Notes: generated from the sequence alone by a model not told the origin. Positions 33,101 through 43,570 are shown, numbered from the stretch's first letter. The stretch is 64,000 nucleotides of DNA from Diadema setosum (GCA_033980235.1 CM067066.1:33333180-33397179), one strand, 5' to 3'. Program-made: numbers and translations.

Positions 33101-33877
33101 AAGGAGAATGCCCTCATTGAGATTTTTGAGTGTCTTTGTCTACGATCTACAGTAGTTTATAGGCCCTTCATTTTTACAAGTGAAATAGAAATGTGACAAA
33201 AAGTTATCTTATATAATCTAAAAAACTTTATGGGCCTTTGTATAAGCACTGTAAGCATCAATGGTCCTTTAGCTTTGTAATTTCAAATGTATTGAAAGCA
33301 CAGACTATCACAAGACATATGATGGACGTATACACGAGCAATCACAACGCACTTTCTTTATGCTATACTTTCTCTATATAAATACAGTTGATTTCTTGAT
33401 TTAGTATTACATAATTGTCTTGGGAGAAATGAATACAAAAGTAGTTGCATTCAACATGTTAAACATTTGTTACCGAACACCATATGAAAATACTAATTTC
33501 GTAGATACACAACTTAGGGAGTACCATATGAAAATACAAATTTTGTAGATACACAACGTAGGGAGTGCGAAGGAATTTCATGCAATCCATATTTTGACAT
33601 GTTCGTGTTTTGTGGAAAAAAAATATTACTCATTGCAAACAAAAGTAAAGCTTGTATATTGTGTAGACAGTAGATCCTTCTTTAAAGAATCTCACCAATG
33701 CTTGTAAAATAGCAATCTCTCATTTCTTACTATGATACGAAAGATGTAAAAGTACTTACAGTCCACCCGCACCTCGATGTAAAGATCATGGGTTTGGAAT
33801 TTTACAAATGCAAGAACACAATTATGCAATAATCATGACTCGTGGTCAGTGGTGATATACTGCTCCTTACCTGACAT
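27012..33877 (-). CDS. Transporter C: SLC16/MCT-like protein, complete gene (653 aa)
   Basis: The model joins exons 33877-33871, 32035-31769, 31032-30892, 29345-27945 and 27157-27012 on the minus strand: 1962 nt, no internal stop, all introns phase 1. Signatures are as in A and B: RWLILAGVFLNSFLENG (helix 1), YFPDLFEVASGVSLSGGAIG (TM5), GWRGAILLLGGLTL with ALMRP after helix 6, GDAVGR with the Asp/Arg pair in helix 8, and DGTQSYDVSF. The helix 6-7 loop is the longest of the three, with three 37-residue units HTNIGFEDDEQ... at residues 267-377. The C-terminal tail (CRNANKQSQCKA) is longer than in A and B. Exon 1 reads ATGTCAG rather than ATGGATTCAG, and the 5' flank is unlike that of A and B. 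Two donors are non-consensus (GTTGGT after exon 3, GTGCGT after exon 4) but keep GT. Confidence 0.88.
27158..27944 (-). other. Intron 4 of transporter C, with one end of a pogo-like element
   Basis: 27500-27665 is rich in TTCGTTATA words and ends TTATAACGGGAGTGCACTATA. The same terminus appears inverted at 32268. The other end was not located. The remainder is unassigned. Confidence 0.55.
27945..29345 (-). CDS. Transporter C exon 4 (helices 4-11 and long repeat loop)
   Basis: 1401 nt, the longest of the three. The acceptor ends TTTGCAG; the donor is GTGCGT. It includes three in-frame 111-bp repeats and then the C-terminal half through GTPISGAILG. Confidence 0.93.
28630..28962 (-). repeat. 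Coding minisatellite: three 111-bp units in exon 4 of gene C
   Basis: Units are at 28962-28852, 28851-28741 and 28740-28630. Each encodes about HTNIGFEDDEQ, QSSAAIT, a short variable stretch, and STEVSGGDQGE. The spacing of the TCACCACCAG word is exactly 111 bp. The units are acidic and low in hydrophobic residues, as expected for a flexible cytosolic linker. Confidence 0.95.
29669..29950. mobile_element. TTCGTTATTCCGAAGG foldback element in intron 3 of gene C
   Basis: The left half reads TTACAGCTCGTTATTCCGAA and repeats GGTTCGTTATTCCGAA. The right half gives CGAACCTTCGGAATAACGAA several times, ending AACGAACAGCACC. It is an imperfect palindrome of about 270 bp and the clearest copy of the family in the window. 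Confidence 0.85.
29951..30891 (-). other. Remainder of intron 3 of transporter C
   Basis: AT-rich with poly-T runs. No exon or element is recognised. Confidence 0.6.
30892..31032 (-). CDS. Transporter C exon 3
   Basis: 141 nt: ALFNTPLLKIFSTRQLVMTG, GALASMGIIFSSFARTGPQF, GAAIFMFG. The acceptor is GACACAG; the donor GTTGGT is weak. Confidence 0.9.
31033..31768 (-). other. Intron 2 of transporter C
   Basis: Partly homologous to intron 2 of gene B (around 31190-31270 and 31570-31690). No insertion like the hairpin element in B. Confidence 0.65.
31769..32035 (-). CDS. Transporter C exon 2
   Basis: 267 nt. The acceptor ends TTCTTGTCAG; the donor is GTAAAA. It encodes the basic tail GKRARKVQGHGLKRWL, helix 1 and the start of helix 2. 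Confidence 0.92.
32268..32733. mobile_element. pogo/Tigger-like non-autonomous element in intron 1 of gene C
   Basis: Terminal words CAGTGCACTCCCGTTATAA and (inverse) CGTTATAACGGGAGTGGTCTG form imperfect inverted ends, and a TA precedes the left end. The body contains a LINE C-terminal remnant. The same terminus occurs at 27651-27665. Confidence 0.55.
32339..32449 (+). pseudogene. LINE ORF2 C-terminal remnant
   Basis: The plus-strand translation FFPGAIRLWNIPPEELVTTT, SANLCKREMQSVLPR, stop, is the typical RxWNxLPEELV ending of LINE polyproteins. It sits inside the pogo-like element. Confidence 0.7.
32777..33196 (+). other. Unassigned 139-codon open frame in intron 1 of gene C (antisense)
   Basis: This is longer than most chance frames in this AT-rich DNA. 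The C-terminal half (KYLMWLDDSFNNIKGG, then ENALIEIFECLCLR) looks more protein-like than the Lys/Asn-rich start. No family was recognised, and no splice or start evidence was found. It could be a transposon-derived fragment or chance. Confidence 0.2.
33197..33870 (-). other. Remainder of intron 1 of transporter C
   Basis: It contains a short tandem duplication of about 43 bp (ACCATATGAAAATAC...GATACACAAC, 33479-33562). Otherwise unassigned. Confidence 0.6.
33871..33877 (-). CDS. Transporter C exon 1 (coding part, 7 nt)
   Basis: ATGTCAG then donor GTAAGG; joins to exon 2 as MSEGSLKTAS. The upstream frame has no other ATG before an in-frame TAA about 38 codons away. Confidence 0.75.
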
Positions 33878-34671
33878 CTTTCCCACCTCTCTTTTCCCCT
33901 CGATACTGAATAATCCGTCAAGTCGGTGATAGAGTCTTTGCCCAACTGTTTCGGCACTAAGATTTTGAATGCTGCGTGCAACTTTCACTAGTTAGAGAGC
34001 CCATACCAGTTAAGATGAAACTAGAAATATCTATTTTGTAGTTGTTTTGTTATTCTGGCCACTTTTAAAGGTCTTAACATCGTTTCTTCCCCCAACCCAT
34101 GCCCAGCTGTAGCTTTGTGTCACAAGTTTATTTCGGTTGTTGGTTCCTTGAACGAACGTTATGAGTATCTGTCAGTTTCGTTTACGGAAAACCAACCGAC
34201 AAGTGAAATTCAGCTGATATGACAATTATTCTGTTGGCCCAATGAAGGATATGAAACAAAGCGAAGAATATACAATTACATATAAAGGATCTTGTTTTTC
34301 ATATTTCCTTCTATCCCCCAATGGTGACAAGTTATGACGCCGCTGTGAGACCCCTTGGGCAGTTGGACACCACCTGATTTCGTTTCTTCGTTTTTATTTG
34401 TTGTTTCACGAAATATAGAACAAAAGTCCATAAATGCGTGAAGTCACCGAGGTTCGCTATTCATTGTGACTTGTCGACTCCAGCTGATTGGGTTCGTGGG
34501 GGCGCCCTGTTTCTGGATGTGTTTCGCGGAAGTTGTTCAAGAACAATGCGTGACGAGGTCACCCGCGTGTGACCTATGTCGACTGCGATATCGAAGATGT
34601 TTCGTGGTGAAAATAACAGCACCTGCTGTTGTTCTTCTGAGCTATACCCAAGCGAAAGGAACGCTACCTTA
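33878..34671 (-). promoter_or_regulatory. Presumed 5' leader and promoter region of transporter C
   Basis: Non-coding sequence upstream of the start exon, not alignable by eye with the A/B 5' blocks. A relatively GC-rich patch at 34470-34640 carries a 73-codon open frame on the plus strand with no recognised domain. Confidence 0.35.
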
Positions 34672-34925
34672 CATGAGACCCATTTGATCGGGGCGAACTG
34701 CTAGAAAAGTATCGTATTCGAATAAAATTAGGTCAAAAATTTTAATAGGGCATCAGCAGCTTAAAAACTATGATGATGAGAGTTTTTTCACCCTACACAA
34801 GACCTATTTGATCCGTGCGAACTGTCATGACTGTGAGAAAAGTATCGTCTTCGAATAAAATTAGGTCAAACATCCTAAAAGGGCATCAGCAGCTTAAAAA
34901 CTATGATGACAAGAGATTTTCACCT
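34672..34925. repeat. Tandem duplication, two units of about 125 bp
   Basis: GACCCATTTGATCGGGGCGA, CGAATAAAATTAGGTCAAA and GGGCATCAGCAGCTTAAAAA recur about 125 bp later with few changes. Confidence 0.85.
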
Positions 34926-35545
34926 TCTTATAATTATATTCACAAGAGTTTTTGTTTTGTTTTACGGAACAGAAAACTACATATAAGCGAAAAATAAACC
35001 ATGCAGTTTACCGAAAATGGCAATTTATGAATTTAGATATAATTGAATTCACGTGCTGGTAAGAAACAATCGTTAGATGCATTGTAGATGTATATGTACG
35101 TACATATATATATAAAAAAAAAGAAAGAAAAAGAAGTTAATGCTACAAAGAGAGCACCTCAGGGATTGTACGCAGAATAACCCTGTACACAGTTGTGCCA
35201 GTCGTAAGACAGCTCTTTTTGATAAGGTCCTAGATTTGAACTTTTGAACTGCTTTCAAAGTGTGCATGTGCAACTCCACCCTTCCCCCTTCTTTTTTTTC
35301 CCTCTCTCTCACTCTCTCTACTCTCACACATACACGCACACAGTCTCTTGCTCGCTCTGTGATATAATTGAGAGACTATCATAGGCCTTTATATCTATTA
35401 TGTATTTTACAGACAAAATTACCCATAGTGCTTTGTGCTGGTTTATTAATGATTAGTCAATTATATTATTTGAAATCTCGTTCTGTGACTCACTGTGTGT
35501 TGCTATATTGGATTACATATTTAGTATTACATGAATGTGTATATC
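34926..35545. other. Low-complexity spacer
   Basis: TA, AAAG and CTCTCT runs (35095-35130 and 35300-35345). No gene is seen. Confidence 0.6.
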
Positions 35546-35718
35546 AATCCATGTTATTAGACAAAACGAGTCAACAATTTATTAATCATGATATTTCACT
35601 TAATAAATTACATCATTACGGAGTACGTGGGAAGGCCTTGTAGTGGCTCAGGAGTTATCTTATGAACAGGAAGCAATGTGTTTCTTTAAATGGTTGTAAC
35701 TCACAAATGTAAAATATC

Positions 35719-36379
35719 TCTGTTTGCGCTTTTAAATTCCTTCACACCAGTACCCCTTTTCGTACCCTAAGACTTCGGAACGCGTGAACAGCTGGCTTGT
35801 TGATTTCCCCTCAGTGCTATACTGGCTGGTAATTCTAATTGTATTTCTAATTCTTCTTTGAATGTTAGTACTTGTATGTTCACTCTTTAGGTTTCCCGTA
35901 TGTCCTCCGAGGACTCGCATGTCGAGTTGTTCTCTTTTCACCATTATTCAAATCATATTATTACACTATTGTCAGCATTGTTAAATCAACTGTTCTTACA
36001 TCTGCAGAATGTGGTTGTCTGTATATCACTATTAATGTATTGAGAAGATTCTGTTAGTGCCCCAGGTATTTTTGCCTTTCATTTTTGTTTCTCTTTATTT
36101 TGGTCCTACGTTGCATCCGTGCTCCTCATCTTTACACTCTGTTCAGAATTTTGGACCTACGCTTAACAAGCTCGCTTTTAACTAGGTTCCATCATATTTC
36201 CTTAGCGTTATACATAGAACCAAACGTACGATGATTGACCGCTGTATGTTTTACATGCTTATAATTATTAAATTACTGTTCATCCAAGCCGGATATTATG
36301 ATTCACTATGTGTTTATTATATTAAGTGTACATTCCTTCATTGAGAAGTTTGAAAATAAATTGAATTGAATTGAATTGA
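35719..36379 (+). mobile_element. Younger 5'-truncated LINE inserted inside the RT of the older copy
   Basis: Flanked by ATGTAAAATATC (35707-35718) and ATGTTAAATATC (36380-36391), a 12-bp duplication with one difference. It ends AAATAAATTGAATTGAATTG. The outer RT frame continues exactly across the duplicated site. Its 3' UTR (GGACCTACGCTTAACAAGCT, CGCTTTTAACTAGGTTCC) matches the reverse strand at 61180-61240. Confidence 0.85.
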
Positions 36380-36529
36380 ATGTTAAATATCAAATGTGGG
36401 GTCCCACAGGGAAGTTTATAAGGTCCGCTTTTGTTTCTTTTTGAAATAAATGATTTTTGTAGATCATCAGATGCTCTTTCTTTCTTTCTCTTTTCGCACA
36501 ATAATCCTCTTATCCTACTCCTCCTCTTT

Positions 36530-36610
36530 TTTTTTTCCCGGATCGATGCGCTTAGAAACATCAGTATTAAGCGCTATATAAATGTTATTCATTATCATTA
36601 TCATTATCCT
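36530..36610 (+). repeat. Short tailed repeat (GCGCTTAGAAACAT...TAAGCGC)
   Basis: GCGCTTAGAAACATCAGTAT and TAAGCGCTATATAAATGTTA, then a (TTATCA)n tail. A second copy lies at 49243-49312 with a TTATTATTATCATT tail. It resembles the 3' end of a SINE or short LINE. Confidence 0.6.
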
Positions 36611-37499
36611 TGTTAATACAATAAATTCTGAACTAGAAAATGCTGCCCGATGGATAAAGGCAAATAAATTATCTCTTAATTAAAAAAACAAACAAACCAC
36701 AAAATATATGTTTTTTAGCAACTCTATAGAGACACTACCTGTTGATATTATTTTTGATGGGACTCCACTGGAAAATGTTTCCCAGGTTAAATTTCTGGGA
36801 ATAACAGTTGATAATAAGCTTTCATGGAAATTTCATACTGATAGTATATGCAAAACTATTTCACGAAATAATGATATAATTAACAAGATTAAATTTTGTC
36901 TTCCTTTGTCGTCCCTGCTTACATTATATTCATCTCTCATATTGCCTTATTTAAATTATGGCATTCTTGCGTGGGGAAATACATATCAAACACTCTTAGA
37001 TAAATTACTTCTAATACAAAAGAAGTCAATCCGTATTATATGTCATACTGCATTTTTGTCTCATACTGACCCGTTATTTTTTGAAAACAAAATACTGTAA
37101 ATCAAGGAATTGTATTTGTATAATTTAGGACAATTTATGTATAATTACGATAAAATAATCTTCCAAATATATTTGAAACAATGTTTCCAAGAAATCAATC
37201 CTTTCACAATTATCAAATAAGGCGATCGAATGAATTCCATTTGCCCCTTCTAAAACTCTGCTGGCTCAGAATACCTTCATCTACGATAGGCCAAAGTACT
37301 GGAACTCACTTCCTAACGACATAGTAACAGGAAGAACTTTGAATTCTTTCAAGAATAAATTTAAATCATTTTCTATTGAAATCTTATAATATACAACCAA
37401 ATTAGGTTTGTTTCATTATCTCAATTAAGTCATCATCTTTTGTATGCATTAGTCAATTACGTATGAATTATTTTCTATCATTACAGTAAAATAATCTGT

Positions 37500-38045
37500 C
37501 AAACATAAGTCCTCCTCAGGCGTTACTGTTATTGAACCGTATATCATTGTGCCTATCCTCTCCTTTTTTATATGTCCGCTCTTTGCATTCTTACCGGTAT
37601 ATGTACCCAATTCTTTGCAATATCAATCCAGGGTGCGTCTTATTACTCCTACATCATGGAATCCAGTTTGCTTGTGTCCACGATGGCGCGTGTTTTAGTT
37701 TCATTTTTCCCCTTTTTCCTTTTTTCCGTTCCTTTTTTCCTTTTTTCGTTCCTTCCTCATTTGATTTTATGTCAATTGACATAGTCATTATTCGTTCTCT
37801 TATGTATTTCTGAGGGTCCCATATCGTGCAAGCTAGGCTTTTTAGTGTAACCCTCCATTTCCGTTCCCATCCTTGTACTATACATACGTACAAATAAATT
37901 ATATGCAATTATGTTGTTACTCATGATCACATGTATTTTGTTAATTTACGTTTTTGAAATTATTACAAAATAATATGTTCTGTTAATGCATTGTATACAA
38001 GTTTCCCTGTTTATTTAATGGAAATAAAAATAAAGTCGAAAGTTG
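37500..38045 (+). mobile_element. LINE 3' UTR
   Basis: GTGCAAGCTAGGCTTTTTAG and CCATTTCCGTTCCCAT resemble the 3' UTRs at 3325-3375 and 24690-24740. It ends AAATAAAAATAAAGTCGAAAG. Confidence 0.5.
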
Positions 38046-38348
38046 AAAATTGAACAAAAGATCTGTTTTGACAAAAATAGACTTGAAAAATATCATCCAA
38101 GCTCCTATCACTTTTTATCCGAAGGGCATCTTTAGCAACTAATAGTAGTCAGATGTAACTGCTAGTATCTGACCCAATTCTATTCTCCTCCTGCTGCGTT
38201 AAAGTTACCGCACATATTGATAATCGTGGGATGTGCCAAAGTTTGACAGAGTCTGAGACCAAATTGTGTAGACACCGACCTACGTACGTGTTTGCGCATT
38301 GTATTGTCAAACATTTGACATTTGTAATATATATACAGTATAAATAAA

Positions 38349-38351
38349 TAA

Positions 38352-38388
<37 letters not shown>

Positions 38389-38395
38389 TATAAAT
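38349..38395. repeat. (TA)n microsatellite
   Basis: TAAATAAATAAATA followed by about 35 bp of alternating TA. Confidence 0.95.
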
Positions 38396-38484
38396 CAAAA
38401 TATGAAAGTTCTGCGTCGGTGTGTAATAAATAGATATCAAGAGTAAAAACAATGTAAATTATTCATAAATGTAGAAAACAACTA

Positions 38485-38935
38485 TGGTCGGAGAATCGAT
38501 CATTGCCGGACATCGCAGTCGATGTTTTGTTCAATATAGACTAATTTGATTGATGAAACAAAATTGGTATTGCTTTCTGTTTTGTAAATTATCTTTGAAC
38601 CAGCCAAGTGCTTTGCCTCATATAAAGCATTTTTTCTCTTTATACACTAAAAGTTTGTAATTTATGGTATCAAATGCCTTATACTCAGATCCATAAAGAT
38701 ACCAAAATCATTTACTTCTCAATTTCGTAAAAGATTAAATAATTCTATTGTACAGTAATTGTGAATAATAGCATAACCGGTTGAGTGTCTTTTTCTAAAG
38801 CCAAATAGGACTTATAATGCATTATTATTCAAAACTCATCAGGTCTTACATGTACAATCTTTTCCAGGACTTTAGATAGGGCTAGAAGTAGAAAAATTGG
38901 ACGATAATTTTTCATTTGTGATGGATTGTCTTTTT
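38485..38935 (-). pseudogene. LINE reverse-transcriptase fragment, reverse orientation
   Basis: The minus-strand reading gives NYRPIFLLLALSKVLEKIVH (RT entry block), then AFDTINYKLLV, GKALGWFKDNLQNRKQYQF, and C-D-V-R-Q-stop-S-I-L, a decayed CGVPQGSIL. Frameshifts separate the blocks. Confidence 0.85.
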
Positions 38936-39114
38936 TTGGCGATTTGTATAACCTTGCTGATTTTCAATGAGTTTGGGCATTTTAGATTAAAACCCGGCAA
39001 CTCATGGAAATTCTGTAAGCGCATCAGGGAAAGCTTGACATTTTGTGTCCTTGTATTTTTGCTTGTTTTCTTTGTTTATCTGTTATCACTTGTATTGTGT
39101 AGTAAATGCCGAAT

Positions 39115-39182
39115 AAATAATAATAATAATAATGATAATGATAATAATAATGACAATAATAATAATGATAATAGTAATACCA
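39115..39182. repeat. (AAT)n/(GAT)n microsatellite
   Basis: Imperfect AAT/GAT/AAC triplets. Confidence 0.95.
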
Positions 39183-39224
39183 ATTGCAATTAAAGGTGTA
39201 TTAACAGTCTCTGAAACGGTTATA

Positions 39225-39845
39225 GAAAGAGTACATGTAGCATCTTTTGTAGGAATCCAAATTGATGAGACCGTGATGTGGAAGGATTAGATTCAATGTA
39301 TCAACAAATGCATTAGGCGCAAAATTGGCTTAATTTTCAAGTTAAGATACTTTGTTCCAAGGCATGTTCTCATGCTTTTATATAAATTCTTTATACAATC
39401 ACATCTACGGAATTGAAGTATGGGGAAGTACCTACAGGAGCCACTCAAATTGTATATTTTTAGCACAAAAATGGCCGTGAGAGCTATTACATTCCCCCCT
39501 TAAGAACAAGTTCTAGGCCATTATTCACCAGTCTAGGAGTGTTAAATGTTCTTGACCTGAATAAGCCTGCAGTGTCAACCTTTGTATATGATCTACACGA
39601 GGGACATTTACCACATTCTGTAACGCAATATTATGAGCCAATGAATCATGCATACAGGACTAGAGGCAAAGATCATTCCATGCTTAGACTTCCGAAATGT
39701 AAAACAACACATGGTACATTTTCTATATCTTTTGTCGGGTCAAAGTTCTGGTATAGTTTGCCCAAAAATATTCAATAGGAAAGAACAAGATCTTCATTTC
39801 GAAGAAACCTAAAAAAAAACACTTATTAAATGAAATTTAGTGATG
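39225..39845 (+). pseudogene. LINE ORF2 C-terminal region
   Basis: SFVGIQIDETVMWKD, RRKIGLIFKLRYFVPRHVLM, LLYKFFIQSH and MAVRAITF (two frames), then SLGVLNVLDLN-type sequence and the 79-codon frame with TFVYDLHEGHLPHSV, YRTRGKDHSMLRLPKCKTTH and SKFWYSLPKNIQ. This is the thumb and C-terminal domain of a Jockey/CR1-like element, with stops. Confidence 0.85.
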
Positions 39846-40495
39846 AAAAGAATATTCAGATGTTTCGTTTAATGTACTTTTATAGTACAGTTACTTTAGA
39901 AGGGTAGACCTTGCAATAAGCATCTTAAATATACATGTAGCTATAATGGGAGAACCATTCTCGACTAGCACTTGTGTTACCTTTTGGTTCCCCCTTTAAC
40001 AACATTGTCTTCTGTTTTCTATTTTCTTTTTTTTTTCTTTTTTTTTCAGAACCCTTGTCTATGCATATATGGCTATATTACATACTTATTTATTCTCTTT
40101 GCCTTTTCAGTGATAAATGTATCACAATGAAACTAAATCAATTACTTTGCTTTGCTTATAGTGGGTTCCTCATATTACACGTCAATTAGACCTATACGTC
40201 CTTATACATTTGTGCAATTTTGGTTCAAACTGTCCATTGTGTTAAAAAAAAAATCTTTTTCAAAATCAAATGGAATATAAAACTTGTACGAAATGTGGAA
40301 TATGGAACATGAATAAAAAAAAATACACGTATGTATACCACATGTATTCTTATGTAAGATAAATATAAGTATGTAAAACATATGCTTGCATATCTGTAAT
40401 AACCTTGTATATCATTGTATTCTTATGAAAGATTTTCATGTTATTGTATCATGTTATCATATTCACATGTATGTTGTTAACAAACTCAGCTCAAC
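39846..40495 (+). mobile_element. Probable 3' UTR of the preceding LINE
   Basis: Non-coding, AT-rich, beginning immediately after the LINE frame and ending before the (AAT)n run at 40497. Boundaries are inferred from position only. Confidence 0.4.
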
Positions 40496-40496
40496 T

Positions 40497-40521
40497 CAGT
40501 AATAATGATAATAATAATAAC

Positions 40522-40552
<31 letters not shown>

Positions 40553-40571
40553 GTAATAATAATAATACAAA
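40497..40571. repeat. (AAT)n microsatellite
   Basis: About 24 imperfect AAT triplets. Confidence 0.95.
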
Positions 40572-41434
40572 AAAATAATAGTGAGACAACTATAGTGGGT
40601 CAACTATATCATAGATGATCTGCTTCACAAGGATAGCTCAATCTATCATACCCTTTGATATTGCTGACTGTTTTAATGATTCCATAACGATAAAGGTAGG
40701 GGTGAAAAATTAAAAAAAGACAACAACTTTGAGGAGATGTGAATGGGTAATACTGAGTAAAATGGGCATTTGGATCACACATCTATCATAGAGTGTAGGC
40801 ATAATGAAACCCCTTGTCAACAAAATGAGTCATCATCAATGCATAAATTGGATGTATCATTATTTTTTTTCTAAACCAACAGATTATTTACAGTATTCCA
40901 AAGAGCATTTATATGGATTCTATATGATTCTGATTATATATTCTATTACATCTATAGTGACGGTATATGTTGTGATTCAACATTATCCAATTTATTTATG
41001 GTATGTGTTTATGGATCGCATTATGCCTTTGGTAATCCAGGGTTTCAATTTTGCGTGCATACACACTACTAATTAGTAAAAATGAAAACAAAAAGGGCGA
41101 TGAATCTTAAAATAAATATAAGGTGAGTGTTTGTTTGTTTGTTTCTGTATACCGTGAAATCAAACACTAGGGAATGTTATGTCTACCCTCAGATTTTTCA
41201 CTGGATCCGTCCCTGAATAGGCACGAAAATGTCGTACAAAAGACCATGTCTACAGTTTGAACAATACATCACAACTGAAGAGGAGTTAAGTCAAACCACT
41301 TAAGGGTTTCCATGGATGAAAAACAAGCTCGAACTTCTCCACCTGTACAGAAATAATCACATGCATTACAGAAGTTTTTATGGTGACTTCTAATGGATAA
41401 TGTTCTTTAAACGTTCATGTTTTTTTCTATTTTT
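40572..41434. other. Unassigned stretch
   Basis: A 90-codon plus-strand frame (40804-41076) is Tyr/Ile-rich and partly hydrophobic but has no recognisable family or exon signals. Confidence 0.5.
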
Positions 41435-41705
41435 TTTTCCGTAACCCTAACGCGTCGAAATTGCCAATTGTGTCACTTGAGCAAAGACTATCAGTGTACT
41501 GGCTGGTTTTGTACGTATGCGCTTGGTAGTTATACAATATGTACGCATACTAACACAGAATCAGATTCGAATGTGAATGGCACGCCCTTCAAACATAACA
41601 ACGGGTTTGTTTGTAGGTGTGTATGTGTGTGTGTGTATGTGCGTGTGTGTGTGTATGTGTGTGTGCGTATTTGTGTGTGTGCGTGTGTGTGTGTGTGTGT
41701 GTGTT
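41435..41705 (+). repeat. Dispersed repeat ending in (TG)n, inverted partner at 49356-49605
   Basis: GTAACCCTAACGCGTCGAAA, TTGCCAATTGTG, CACTTGAGCAAAGACTATCA, CACAGAATCAGATT and GGCACGCC occur here in order. All recur, reverse-complemented and in reverse order, at 49605-49400, where the run ends in (CA)n. Confidence 0.85.
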
Positions 41706-42530
41706 TAAAAAAGAAGGTGATTCAGTAGCACAAGGCAGTGTGTGCGTAAGGCAGATATGGATTGGCTTGAAGTTACTGAGTAATCAGAAAGCCATTTCTG
41801 AGATATTCATGCAACATTCTATGTCAAGTAATACGCTACGCATGGTATGATTTGTATATATATAGGACTATATTGTACTGTGTGTAAGAAAAATATGATT
41901 TAGAAGCACAAGAGATAAGAATTCAGCTGCTTATTTTTGTTCAGATTAATTTCATTGTAAACATGGGCCTGATATCGATGGAATTCTAATAAAGAATATC
42001 ATTTTTTTAAAGTTTTTTTGGTGTATTATTCTGTTCGCACTGCAAGTATACACTCAACAGTAACACGTTCCCATTAATCGAAGTTCCAGAGGAAAATGAG
42101 AAGTGAGGATACAAGTCGTACATGGTAAATTGGAGCTTTCTTCGAAGACGTTTCACATGAGCAAACCGTTTAGCAAGTATATCATTTTACAAAACTCAGC
42201 ACTCGGTATATCGTGTACAACATAAGCAGTGAGGTGACTCACCTTGCTGGTATATTAGCAGGGAGGTGAGACTAAACTCTCACCTCCCTGGTACACGGGA
42301 GGGTGCCTTTTTCAATCAAAGTTACAAATCACTGGTCACTTTCATTGACAGCGATCACTTGTGTTCAGATTATTTATGGGCTGCCTTACGCGGCAGCCTC
42401 AAAAGTGGAGTGAGCGTCAGGTGGTGTCCGTTGACAAGCCACGAATGATTTTATTTTTATTTTTATTTTTATTTGGGGGGTAGGATAATAGTGCTGCTTG
42501 ATATAATGATGTGTACATAGGCCGTGAGGT
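41706..42530. other. Unassigned stretch with a TIR foldback
   Basis: At 42259-42290 CAGGGAGGTGAGA and its exact inverse are separated by 6 bp; this end is the same as in the 51-59 kb element cluster. A (TTTTA)n run lies at 42449-42475. Confidence 0.5.
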
Positions 42531-42534
42531 AAAA

Positions 42535-43560
42535 GAAATTTCATTTTAATTCAATTCAATTCGATTTTATTGACCGTTTCTGGAAATTTGTTTTGTTAGC
42601 ATGCATACAAGTTACATCGATACATACAATATACAGAGCACACGTTTAACATGGATACATAGACGTGATAAACACGCAAGAGATATACAGCAATACAATG
42701 TCAATGTCATTGTCAGAAATATATAACATTAAAGAAATATTAATATGTATAAATCAAGTTGTGTTGGGTGTGGTGTGCATTAACATACACAAGTGTGTAA
42801 ACATGTATCAGATTTATAATAACTATATAAAACTTTTAAACAATATAAATTAATACATCTTTACGTCTAAATAAGTGATGGTATATATAAAAATCTCGAA
42901 GGCTATATAATATGCGCGTGTGTGTGCGTGTATATTATGTGTATACGTGTGTGAACGTGCAAAAATGTAAGTCTATGATTTTTGACAAAACCGTATAAAT
43001 TACATCCAAACGATTGTTCTTTTGTTTTTGTTTTACAACAGCTGAGATACTGTATGATATAGTAATAGCTAGTCAACTGTCAGGATGGCGTGAACAGCTG
43101 TCTGTGAAGGGTTAGTGTGTAGGATCGCATTTGTATAACATCAAAAATCTACGGTTTAAAGATGTTAAAAGCAATGACAGTAGTCAGTGAAACATTGTGC
43201 CAACATCGATCCATGTGACGTTTACATGAATGGTTAGTCCAGCGTGGCACGACATAACTATGTGCATGTATAAGGTTGAGCCAACATTGGTTCGAAACCA
43301 AGATGTTGACTCCACTAGGAATTAATCACCTACACAGTGTTCAAAAATTCATTCTGCCCCCCTCCCCCGCAGAAAAGTGGTGTTTTGATGTGCTCGTCAC
43401 TTAATTTATGAAGAGTGTTTTGATAATTTGTAAAGAAATCATTGAGAAATTTTTTGAAATGTATTTTCCATGATGAAGCAATAGAACTGATGTCACAGAG
43501 GTTATTTGTAAAATATTTGGAGTGATTGCTATAGAGGATGAATTTGAAATGGAATTCAAA
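42535..43560 (-). mobile_element. Probable reversed LINE 3' end
   Basis: TTTTAATTCAATTCAATTCG followed by ATTTTATTGACC is, in reverse, a GGTCAATAAAAT...GAATTGAATTG tail. The rest is non-coding. The far boundary is not defined. Confidence 0.4.
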
Positions 43561-43570
43561 CATGTATTTT

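Larger units (their letters stand above)
35546..37390 (+). pseudogene. LINE reverse-transcriptase copy, interrupted by two insertions
   Basis: The pieces, in order, are: FINHDISLNKLHHYGVRGKA and SYLMNRKQCVSLNGCNSQ (35555-35718); KCGVPQGS then GPLLFLFEINDF (36392-36465), the RT motif around CGVPQGS; VNTINSELENAARWIKANKL (36612-36680); a frame at 36708-37100 with VKFLGITVDNKLSW, LTLYSSLILPYLNYGILAWG and QKKSIRIIC; and YWNSLPNDIVTGRTLNSFKN ending at 37389. Internal stops and frameshifts show it is dead. The insertions are a second LINE 3' end (35719-36379) and a short tailed element (about 36510-36608). The family is CR1/Jockey-like non-LTR. Confidence 0.85.

Noticed and set aside
34466..34687. 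73-codon plus-strand frame in a GC-richer patch
   Set aside because: No domain, no conservation visible within the window, and it lies in the likely promoter region of gene C; not enough to call a gene.
40804..41076. 90-codon Tyr/Ile-rich frame
   Set aside because: Hydrophobic only because the DNA is AT-rich; no membrane-protein signature, start context or homolog recognised.
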